64,000 nucleotides of DNA, from assembly GCF_003990445.1 (NCBI RefSeq), contig NZ_REEZ01000006.1, positions 204,352 through 268,351 of the forward strand. Direction: 5' to 3'. A program made the position numbers and the translations under genes. Of the stretch, positions 1-9,800 are shown one piece after another. This DNA is from Pararhodobacter zhoushanensis (GTDB lineage: Bacteria > Pseudomonadota > Alphaproteobacteria > Rhodobacterales > Rhodobacteraceae). The notes beneath the pieces were generated by a model, which saw only the letters and a program-made list of their open reading frames with translations, ran no database searches and was not told the DNA's origin. Every line of letters begins with the position of its first letter. The first letter of the stretch is position 1.

Positions 1-1973
1 ATGGCATCGTCTGGCTGGTGCTCGAGCGCGCCGATGCGGCGGTAAACACCGTGGATCGCAGCGTGATGACCGGGCTTGCCGCCGAACTCGATACGCTGGA
101 GCGTACCCCACCCCGCGGCGTGGTGATCCGGTCGGCCAAACTGGCTGGCTTCGCCGCCGGGGCAGACATCACCGATTTCGAGGCGATGAGCGCCGAAGGA
201 GCCGCCGATCTGCTGCGCCAAGGGCATGACGTGCTGGACCGGCTGGCATCGCTGAAATGCCCAACGCTCTGCGTGGTGCATGGTGCAGCCTTGGGCGCGG
301 GCTTCGAGATCGCGCTGGCCTGTGACTGGCGGATCGCCGTTGACGGCGCGTCCTTTGGCTTTCCCGAGGTGCAGCTGGGCCTGCATCCCGGTCTTGGCGG
401 CACCTTCCGCCTGCCCGCGCTGATTGATCCGACCGAGGCGATGACGCTGATGCTGACCGGCAAGACCGCGCACACGGCTAAAGCGAAAGCGCTGGGGATC
501 GTCGATGTCGTGACCGAAGAACGGCACATCCGGGCGGCGGTCGATGCTATCGTGGCAGGCGACGTTGAACGGGGCCAACCGGGGCTTAAGGCGCGTGCCT
601 TTGGCCTTGATGCGGCGCGCTCGCTGGCCGCGCGGCAGATGCGCAGCGAAACCGAAAAGAAAGCGCCCAAGCAGCACTACCCCGCCCCGCATGCCTTGAT
701 TGACCTCTGGGAAAAGCACGGCGATGACCCCAAAGCCCTGCAAAAAGCCGAGATCGACAGCTTTGCGGCGCTGCTGGATACCGACACCTCGCGCAACCTG
801 CGACGCGTGTTCTTCCTGCGTCAGGGCCTCAAGGATGGCGCGCGCGGCGACGACGCGATTGCCCATGTCCATGTGATCGGCGGCGGTGCCATGGGGGCCG
901 AGATTGCCGCCTGGGCCGCGATCAAGGGCAAGAGCGTGACGTTGGGCGATGTCCAGCTCGACCCGCTGGGACGCGCGATCAAACAAGCGCGGGAGACCTG
1001 CAAAGGCCAGCACCTGAGCGCCATCGAAACCCGTGACGCGCTGGACCGCCTGATGCCGGACCCCAAGGGATACGGCATCGCGCGGGCCGATCTGGTGATC
1101 GAAGCGGTGCCCGAGTCGGCTGAGCTGAAGGCCAAGATCTATGCCGATCTGGCCGGTCGGATGAAGGCGGGTGCCATTCTGGCGTCGAATACGTCAAGCC
1201 TGCGGCTGAGCGACTTGCAGGCGTCCGCACCGGATGCCACGCGCTTCGCAGGCCTGCATTTCTTCAACCCTGTCAGCAAGATGCAGCTGGTCGAGGTGGT
1301 GCGCCACGACGGCACGGACCCGGCCGTGGTCCAACGGCTCGCGGCGTTCTGCGGGGCACTTGACCGTTTGCCAGTGCAGGTCACCGACTACCCCGGCTTT
1401 CTGGTGAACCGCGCCCTGACGCCCTATCTGATGGAATCGATGGTTCTCATGGACGAGGGCGTCGCCAAAGAGACCATCGACGCCGCCGCGATGGAGTTCG
1501 GCATGCCGATGGGACCGGTCGCGCTGAGCGATCAGGTCGGTCTGGACATCTGCCTGCACGTGGCCGAAAGCCTGAAAGAGACGCTGGACAAACCCATGCC
1601 CGAGATCAGCCGCCGCCTGCGCGACAAGGTCGAGGCGGGCAACCTGGGCAAGAAGACCGGGCAAGGGTTTTACGACTGGTCCAAGGGCACACCGCGCCCG
1701 CAAGCCGCGGGCGAGACGCCCGAGGATCTGATCAACCGGCTGATCCTGCCGATGCTCGACGCCTGCGTCGAATGTCTGCGCAAGGGCGTGGCGCGCGATG
1801 CTGACGACGTGGATGGCGCGATGATCTTCGCCACCGGCTTTGCGCCGTTCCGGGGCGGTCCGCTGCACTACGCCCGAGCACGCGGTGTTGGGGACGTCGC
1901 GCAACGGCTGACGGACCTGGCCGACCGCTACGGCGCGCGCTTTGCGCCCGATCCGGGCTGGAAGGACCTTTGA
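1..1973 (+). CDS. 3-hydroxyacyl-CoA dehydrogenase / enoyl-CoA hydratase multienzyme (FadJ/FadB type), 5' partial
   Basis: This is the alpha-subunit-type multienzyme of fatty-acid beta-oxidation; it hydrates trans-2-enoyl-CoA and oxidises the 3-hydroxyacyl-CoA with NAD. The reading frame is open to the window edge (frame from base 3), so the true start lies upstream. Numbering from the GTG at 18, the crotonase domain spans about residues 1-190, with the two catalytic glutamates at E97 (FEIALACD) and E117 (FPEVQLG). The Rossmann motif GGGAMG follows near residue 284, and the dehydrogenase signature HFFNPVSKM has its catalytic His at 414. The C-terminal helical domains complete the protein. About 651 residues are visible against roughly 700 for the family. 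The next gene begins 3 bp after the stop, so the two are probably co-transcribed. FadJ versus FadB cannot be decided from this alone. Confidence 0.93.
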   Translation, partial: GIVWLVLERADAAVNTVDRSVMTGLAAELDTLERTPPRGVVIRSAKLAGFAAGADITDFEAMSAEGAADLLRQGHDVLDRLASLKCPTLCVVHGAALGAGFEIALACDWRIAVDGASFGFPEVQLGLHPGLGGTFRLPALIDPTEAMTLMLTGKTAHTAKAKALGIVDVVTEERHIRAAVDAIVAGDVERGQPGLKARAFGLDAARSLAARQMRSETEKKAPKQHYPAPHALIDLWEKHGDDPKALQKAEIDSFAALLDTDTSRNLRRVFFLRQGLKDGARGDDAIAHVHVIGGGAMGAEIAAWAAIKGKSVTLGDVQLDPLGRAIKQARETCKGQHLSAIETRDALDRLMPDPKGYGIARADLVIEAVPESAELKAKIYADLAGRMKAGAILASNTSSLRLSDLQASAPDATRFAGLHFFNPVSKMQLVEVVRHDGTDPAVVQRLAAFCGALDRLPVQVTDYPGFLVNRALTPYLMESMVLMDEGVAKETIDAAAMEFGMPMGPVALSDQVGLDICLHVAESLKETLDKPMPEISRRLRDKVEAGNLGKKTGQGFYDWSKGTPRPQAAGETPEDLINRLILPMLDACVECLRKGVARDADDVDGAMIFATGFAPFRGGPLHYARARGVGDVAQRLTDLADRYGARFAPDPGWKDL

Positions 1974-1976
1974 TCC

Positions 1977-3812
1977 GTGCAACGTGATACCGACGCCGAT
2001 GCCATCGTCCGCGAGATCATCGCGCGGACGGGTGGCGACATCCGTCTGGCGCTGCCGCTGGGGTTGGGCAAGCCGGTCACGCTGCTCAACGCGCTGGTGC
2101 AGGCCGCCTGTGACGATCCCGGCGTGACGCTTGCGATCTTCACGGCCCTGACGTTAGAGCGACCGAGCCCCGGCTCGGACGTCGAACGGCGGTTTCTGGA
2201 ACCCGCGATGGACCGGCTTTTCGGCGCCTATCCAGACATCCTGTATGCCCGCCTGAGGCGAGAGGGCAAGTTGCCGCCCAACATCAAGGTCAGCGAATTC
2301 TTCATGCTTGCCGGGCGCTGGCTGGGCAATGAGGCGGCGCAGCAGGCCTATATCTCGGCCAATTACACCCATGCGCGCGACGTCTTGCTGCGTCAGAGGC
2401 CCAATGTCCTGATGCAGCTGGTGGCGGAAGAAGGCGGGCGCTTCAGTCTGTCGTCGAACACCGATATCTCGTCCGATCTGTTCCGCTTCCGGGCGCAGGG
2501 CGAGGCCGATTTCATCACCGTCTTCGAGACCCATCCACAGCTGCCGTTCCTGCAGGGGCCGGGCGCAACGCTGGGTGTGGATGAGGTCGATCTTGTGCTC
2601 GACCCTGTTGAGCCGTTCGAGCTGTTCTCGGCCCCCCGCCGCCCGCTTGCGCTGGAAGATCACGCCATCGGCCTGCATGTCGCGCGGCTGATCGTTGATG
2701 GCGGCACTTTGCAGATCGGCATCGGAACCCTTGGCGATACCGTCGCGAATGCCTTGCTACTGCGCGACCGGGGCGCGGCAGCGACCGTGCAGGCCGACTG
2801 CCCCTTCCCTGTCGCGCAGGACGCGGGCGAACCCTTCGCGGACGGCCTCTATTGCGTGACCGAAATGCTGGTTGCCGGGCTGATGGCGCTGTTCGATGCC
2901 GGGGTGATCCGCCGCGAGGTGGACGGCACCGCGATCCACGCGGGTTTCTTTGTCGAGACCCGGGATTTCTACGCCAGCCTGCGCAGCCTGCCGCCCGAAC
3001 GGCGCGCAAAGATTGGCATGATGCCGGTCAGCTTCACCAATGCGCTGTACGGTGACGAAGCACAAAAGCGCGCGGCACGGACCGATGCGCGCTTCGTCAA
3101 CGCGGCGATGAAGGTCTCGGCGCTGGGGGACGTGATGTCCGACAGCGTCAAGGACGGTCAGGTTGTCAGCGGAGTCGGCGGTCAGTTCAACTTCATCGAG
3201 CAGGCCTTTGCGCTGGACGGTGCGCGCTCGATCATCACCCTTCCCGCGACGCGGATCAGCCATGGCAAGGTCGAGAGCAATATCAGCTGGGTTCTGCCCA
3301 GCGTTACCGTGCCGCGCCACATGCGCGATATCGTGGTGACGGAATACGGTATCGCGGATCTGCGCGACCGGACGGATGCCGAGGTGATCGCGGCCCTGTT
3401 GGCGATCACCGACAGTCGCTTTCAGGACGATCTGATGGCCAAGGCCAAGGCGGCGGGCAAGCTGCCAAAGGACTATCAGATCCCGCCCGCGCACCGACGC
3501 AACCTGCCGCAGACGGTCGCCGACTGGCTTGTACCACACCGCGCGGCGCTGCCCGATTTCCCCTTTGACAGCGACTTTGACGCAATCGAGCGCGTCCTTT
3601 TGCCCGCGCTGCAAGAGCTGGCAAACCTGTCGCCCACGCTGAGCGGCAAAGCCAAGCTGCTGGCAGCCTCGCTCACATCCCCGCCGCATCCGCAGGAAGA
3701 TGAGGCGATGGCCCGCATGGGCTATGAGGATGATCGCGGGCTGACCGCGCGTGCGCTGCGCGGGGCCTTGCGCCGCGTCGCCTCAGCCAAGCGTGACAAC
3801 CAGATCCTGTGA
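1977..3812 (+). CDS. acetyl-CoA hydrolase/transferase family protein
   Basis: This is a 611-residue protein of the acetyl-CoA hydrolase / CoA-transferase family (class I CoA-transferase fold), which moves or hydrolyses the CoA thioester of small acyl groups. The C-terminal half carries the recognisable GVGGQFNFIEQAF stretch and the VTEYGIADLR motif near residue 453. It starts with GTG three bases after the stop of the beta-oxidation multienzyme. That suggests an operon in which acetyl-CoA or acyl-CoA from beta-oxidation is further handled. It is longer than the approximately 500-residue acetate:succinate CoA-transferases; the extra length is mostly at the N-terminus. Its last 30 bp overlap the 3' end of the convergent glucan synthase gene. 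The exact acyl substrate cannot be read from the sequence. Confidence 0.85.
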   Translation: MQRDTDADAIVREIIARTGGDIRLALPLGLGKPVTLLNALVQAACDDPGVTLAIFTALTLERPSPGSDVERRFLEPAMDRLFGAYPDILYARLRREGKLPPNIKVSEFFMLAGRWLGNEAAQQAYISANYTHARDVLLRQRPNVLMQLVAEEGGRFSLSSNTDISSDLFRFRAQGEADFITVFETHPQLPFLQGPGATLGVDEVDLVLDPVEPFELFSAPRRPLALEDHAIGLHVARLIVDGGTLQIGIGTLGDTVANALLLRDRGAAATVQADCPFPVAQDAGEPFADGLYCVTEMLVAGLMALFDAGVIRREVDGTAIHAGFFVETRDFYASLRSLPPERRAKIGMMPVSFTNALYGDEAQKRAARTDARFVNAAMKVSALGDVMSDSVKDGQVVSGVGGQFNFIEQAFALDGARSIITLPATRISHGKVESNISWVLPSVTVPRHMRDIVVTEYGIADLRDRTDAEVIAALLAITDSRFQDDLMAKAKAAGKLPKDYQIPPAHRRNLPQTVADWLVPHRAALPDFPFDSDFDAIERVLLPALQELANLSPTLSGKAKLLAASLTSPPHPQEDEAMARMGYEDDRGLTARALRGALRRVASAKRDNQIL

Positions 3813-6800
3813 TCCGGGCTGGACGGGCAATGTCAGGACGCCGTCTGCAACGGGCAAAGCCGCGCCGTTCAGCACCGCCGCGCTGACGCCCCGGCCCTTG
3901 CCGCCGGTGTTGCGCACCACTACCGTCAGGACCATGGCGCCCAGGGTGACGCGCAGGCTCACCTCGGGCCAGTCCGGCGGCAGGCAGGGATCAAGCATGA
4001 GCGCATCGCCATGCCGGGTCAGCCCGAGTATCCCCTCGATCCCCGCCCGGTACATCCACCCCGCCGAGCCGGTATACCACGTCCATCCCCCGCGCCCGGC
4101 ATGGGGGGCGGTGGAATAGACATCGGCGGCGATCACATAGGGTTCGACCTTGTAGCGCGCGGCCTCTTCGGGCGTGCGGGCGTGGTTGACCGGATTGAGC
4201 AGCGCGAACAGCGATTGTGCCGCCGCGCCGTTGCCTTGCCGGGCGAAGGCCAGAATGGCCCAGAGCGCCGCGTGCGTGTACTGGCCGCCATTCTCGCGCA
4301 GGCCGGGCGGATAGCCCTTGATATAGCCGGGGTCTTTGGGCGTGCGGTCAAACGGCGGGGTGAACAGCAGCGCGATGCCCGGATCGGGACGGATCAGGTG
4401 CGTTGTGACCGACTCCATCGCGGTTTTTGCCCGCTCGGGGTCGCCAGCCCCCGACAGCACCGACCAGGACTGCGCGATGCTGTCGATCTGGCATTCGTCG
4501 GACTCGGCCGATCCGAGCGGCGTGCCATCGTCGAAGGTGCCGCGCCGATACCAGGCGCCGTCCCATGCTTCGCGCTCGATCGCCTCATGGACACGGGTTG
4601 CGTGCTCCAGCCAGCGCTCTGCCCGCGCATCGCCGCGCGCTTGCGCGAAGGGGGCCATGCGGCGCAGCGTGGCGATCAGCAGCCAGCCAAGCCAGACCGA
4701 GGTGCCCTTGCCCGCCTCACCAACCCGGTTCATCCCGTCATTCCAGTCGCCGGTGCCGATCAGGGGCATGCCGTTCTCGCCGGTCAGGGCGATGGCCTGA
4801 TCAAGCGCGCGGGCACAGTGTTCGTACAGGCTGGCGGCCTCGTCCGATTTTTCCGGCAGAAAGAAATCATCATGCGCGCCGGGGGCTAGGTCAGGGCCTT
4901 CGATGAACGGAATGACCTCATCCAGAATTGCCGCGTCTCCGGTCACCGCGATATATTGCGATACGCCGTAGCCCAGCCAGACCCGGTCATCCGAGATGCG
5001 TGTGCGAACGCCCTGCCCCGAATGCGGCAGCCACCAGTGCTGCATGTCGCCCTCAGGGAACTGCCGGCCGGCGGCGCGCAGCAGGTGTTCGCGCGTCATG
5101 TCGGGACGGCTGAAGGACAGCGCCATGCCGTCTTGCAGCTGATCGCGGAATCCATAGGCCCCGCTGGCCTGATAGAACCCGGCACGCGCCCAGATCCGGC
5201 AGGCCAGCGTCTGATAGAGCAGCCAGCCGTTGAGCATGATGTCCATCGCGCGGTCCGGCGTCGTGACCTGCACCGCCCCCAATAGACCGGTCCAGTGCTG
5301 CGTGACCGCGTCCAGCATGGCGTCGACGGGGCTGTCGCGTATCCGCTGGATCAGCGCGCGGGCGTCCTCGATCGTTTCGCATTGGCCGAGCAGAACGACC
5401 ACATCGACCGAGTGTCCGGGCGCTATAGTCACCTCGCGTTGCAGCACGGCGCAGGGATCCAGAGCAGCCCCGACTACGCCGTCAAGCGGCTTGCTCAGGC
5501 CCATCGGGGCCGAGCGTCCGCCCAGATGGCCGAAAAAGCTGGCTCTGTCAGCGGTGTAGCCGGTAACCTGCGCGCCCATATCGGCAAAGGCTATCCGCCC
5601 GGCAAAGGCGGTGGCCCAAGGATTGCGCGCCATCAGCGCGCCGGTTTCGGGGTCACGTTCGGTGGTCACATGGGCCAACGTGGCACTGCGCGAGGTGCCC
5701 AGAACCCATTCGGTATAACTGGTCACGGCGATGCGACGCGGGGTCTGGCCGGTGTTGGTCAACGTGAGCCGCGAGACCTTGACCGGATCGTTCAGCGGCA
5801 CGAACTGGGTCAGCGTCGACGCGATGCCGCCCCGCGCATACGAGAACCGGCTGTAGCCGAAGCCGTGGCTGGCGGTATAGGTTCCCGGCCCGCGGATCGG
5901 TTGGGCGGTGGGTGTCCAGACCTCGCCGCTGTCGAGATCGCGCAGATAGAGCGCCTCTCCCGCCGGATCGGTGACCGGGTCGTTGGACCAGGGCGTCAAC
6001 TGGTTTTCGCGGCTGTTTTCCGACCAGGTAAACCCGCTGCCCTCGGCCGAGACCTGAAAGCCGAAGGACGGGTTGGCGATGACGTTGATCCACGGCGCGG
6101 GCGTGTTGGTGCCGTCGCGCAAAAGCGTGGTGTACTCGCGCCCGTCTTTGGCAAAACCGCCGGTGCCGTTGAAGAACTCCAGATCCTGTTCGGGGGCATC
6201 GAGCCCGTCGGGTTGCAATGCCGGGCGCAACGCGGTGGCGGCCTTCTCACGCGGTTTGGCCATCTCTGCAGCCGCCTGCTGCGCCACGCGGCGCAGCGTG
6301 CCAAGCTGCGTGCCAATTGAGCCACGGCTGGCCACCAGCACCACCCGCGCCGCTGCCATCAGCAAGGCGCGGGTCGGTGCCATCATCAGATCCGAGCGCA
6401 ACACATGCACCGTGCCATCGGCCCGCGTGTCCGAGGCGCGGGGCCGCGTTCCCGCCGAGCGCACCGCCGCCTCGATCATGATTTGCAGATCCTGCACATA
6501 GCTGGACGAACGGTCATTCACGATGACCAGATCAACGGCCATCTGCCGCGCCCGCCAGTATTCATGCGCGGCCAGAATCTCGCGCAGCGCGCCTGCGTCC
6601 TGCGCATCGTCGATCAGGAACAACACGATCGGCAGATCGCCCGAAATGCCTTGTGCCCAAAGCCCTGATTGCGGCCCGGCCCCGGCGATGATCCGCTCTG
6701 AGCCCGGACGCAATCGCGAGTCGTTGCGCAGGATCATCCCGGCCAGCCGTTGAAAGTCTGCGGCCTGCGCATGCGTTATGCCCAGATGGCGCAATTGCAC

Positions 6801-9800
6801 CTGCGCCTCGGTCCAGGCCAGCGTGCTGGCGCGGCCAAAGGCCGACGGGTCGCGGTGTCGTTCGAGCAGATCGAGCAAGGCGGCGGGTGTCTCGGCGACG
6901 ATGGTCCAGAAGGTCACACGCGCCATGCCACCTGCTGGGACCGTGACGCGGCGACGGATCGCGAAGATCGGGTCCAGCACGGTGCCGGTGGTGCCCGAAA
7001 GCGGCGCGTCAGCCATCACCGGATTGGCCATCGAGCGCCCCCGGCCGATGAAGCGGGCGCGGTCGGTCTCGTATTGCATGGGCGCGGTTTCCTCGCCCTC
7101 GACCACGGCGATATGCGCCGCCCAGACCGACGCTTCGTTGCCTGAGCGCGGGCGGCGGGTGGCGATGATAGCGCCCAGTTCGGGGAAGTGATCGGTGACC
7201 ACGAACATCTTGGAAAACGCCGGATGCGCCAGATCTGCCGCCTGCGGGGCCAGCACCAGCTCGGCGTAGGATGTCAGATCAATCTCGCGCGCCTGATGGC
7301 CGGTGTTGGTCAGCGTCACGCGGCGCGCTTCGCTGTCATCCTCGGCCGACACGACGACCTCGGTGGTCGTGGTCAGGCCCGCGTCCTTGTGCGTGAACTC
7401 GGCATGATGCTCGCAGAACACCGCGCTGTGGGTGCCGCTCGTCTGCGCCAGCGGGCGCATCGCGGCGGACCATGTCTTGCCGGTGCCGACGTCGCGGGCA
7501 TAGAGGAACGTGCCCGGCGCATCCTGCGTCGTTTCGGGCCGCCAGCGCGTGATCGCCATAGTGCCCCAGCGGCTGTAACCGCCGCCCGGCGGGGTGAGCA
7601 TGACACCGTAGCGCCCGTTTGACAGCAGATGCGCGGTAGGGATGGTGTCTGCGGGCCGGTCAAAGCGCCGCAACACCGGCGTCGTTTCCACCGTCTTGGG
7701 GCCGACCAGCACATCCTCGGCGCGCGGCGGCGCGGCAACCGCGTGACGCGGCACCCGTTCTTGCAGCAACAGCTCGACCGATTGCACCATCGGGTCGGCG
7801 TGGAACCGCGCGCGCAGCAGGCCGTCGCGCACTGTGTTCGCGATGGCCGTGATGGTCATGCCCTGATGATGCGCCATGTAATTGCGCACGATGGCGACCT
7901 TGGCCCCGGCAGGCAGGCGCGAAGGGCTGAAATCGAGCGCCTCATAGAACCCATACCGGCCTTCGGCGCCCAGCGCGCCCAGCGCGCGGTAGTTGTGCAA
8001 CGCGCCGACGGGGTCGACCATGCTGGCCAGACCGGTGGCATAGGGGGCAATCACGCGGTCCTCGCTCAGGCCGCGTTTCAGGCCCAGCCCCGGCACGCCG
8101 AAGTTTGAATACTGGTAGGTCATTTCCAGATCGCGAGCGTTGAAGGCAGATTCCGAAATGCCCCATGGAATATCCTTGGCCTTTCCATAGGCTTGCTGAC
8201 GCGCGACGATGGCGCGGTTGGTGCGCTCTAAAAGCGAGCCGGCAGGCGCGCGCATCACCAGCGACGGCATCAGATATTCAAACATCGACCCCGACCACGA
8301 GATCAGCGCCGTATCGGTGCCGACCGGCGTCGCGGTGCGGCCCAGCCGGAACCAGTGACGGGTCTCGACATCGCGCTTGGCGATGGCAAACATACTGGCC
8401 AGCCGGGCTTCCGAGGCGAGCAGGTCATAGCAATTGGGGTCAAGACGGTTGCTATCGGCGGCATAGCCGATGGAGAGCAGCTTTTTCTCGGGATCGACGA
8501 GGAAGGCGAAATCCATCTCCATCGCAAAGCGGCGGCAAAGCGTCTCGATCCGCTTGAGGCGGGCAAGGTCCGTGCTGTCCCCGATATGGTCGCGAAGCCG
8601 CTGCCGGATCGCGGCGACCAAGTCGGCGGTATCGTCGTCTGCATCGGTTGCCATCGCATCGGCCAGCGATAGCAGGTCATCCGCGTCGGAACCGGCGGCC
8701 AGTGCTGCCGCGAAGGCGGCGGTCTTGCCCCCGACCGGGGCGGCCTGAAGGCCCAGCGCATCGGTCAATCCATCGCGCAGCACGTCCTCGGTGACCGGCT
8801 GTTCGCCCCACGCGCGACAGCTTTGCGCGACCGCGATCAGATGACCGGCCAGATTTCCGCTGTCTACCGATGACACATAGGGCGGTGTCAGCACCCGCAG
8901 ATCGCGGGTGTCGTACCAGTTATAGAAATGTCCCCGATGACGCGGCATGCGCTGCATGGTGGCCAGAGTGTCCTCAAGCCGGGTCAGTGCGGTCGATTGC
9001 GCGATCCAGCCCATGTCGCGGGCGGTCACGGTGGACAGCAGGTACAGACCGATATTCGTCGGCGAGGTGCGATGCGCCACCACCGGGCGCGGCGTTTCCT
9101 GAAAGTTATCGGGCGGCAGATAGTGCTCTTGCGGCGTCACGAAGGTTTCAAAGAACTGCCATGTCCGCCGCGCGATCTGCCGCAGGGCGAGACTGTCTTG
9201 CGCACCCAAAGGCTCGGCCACCTGCGTGGCCCCCGGCTCGCTGAGACGTCGCACAACCGCCGGGGCACTGATCCAGAGGGCAAGGAAGGTCAGCGCCAGC
9301 GGCCAAAGCGGTGGATTGACGGCCAAGATCGCGGCGACAAGCGTGACCGACACGACCACCCCGCCCAGCATCAGGCGGTACTGGCCAAAGGTGCCGGGAG
9401 GCGGCGTGCCTTCGGCCGAGGCGGCAGTGACCCATTCCAGCAAATGACGACGGGACACGCCGAGGCGATAGAGGGTGCGCAGGATGGCATCCATCATCAG
9501 CACAGCCGTATAGGGCAAAAGCAGGACGGACAGGCCAAAGTTCAGAGCCGCTGAAAGCACATCGCGGCCATAGGCATTCAGCTGCAGGGGCGAAAACTGC
9601 GAGCGCCGCACGGGAATGAGCGTCGAGAGCAGCGGCAACACGTACGGGACCGCCAAAAGCCCCAGCAACAGCCCGCTCCAGACCAGCGCGACCGGCAGTG
9701 GCAAGGCCCAGCCCGCGACCAGCGCCAGCAGTGTGAGTGGCGCGGTCAGCGAGCGGCGAAGGTTGTCGATCAGCTTCCATCGGCCCAGCGGCGGCACGCC

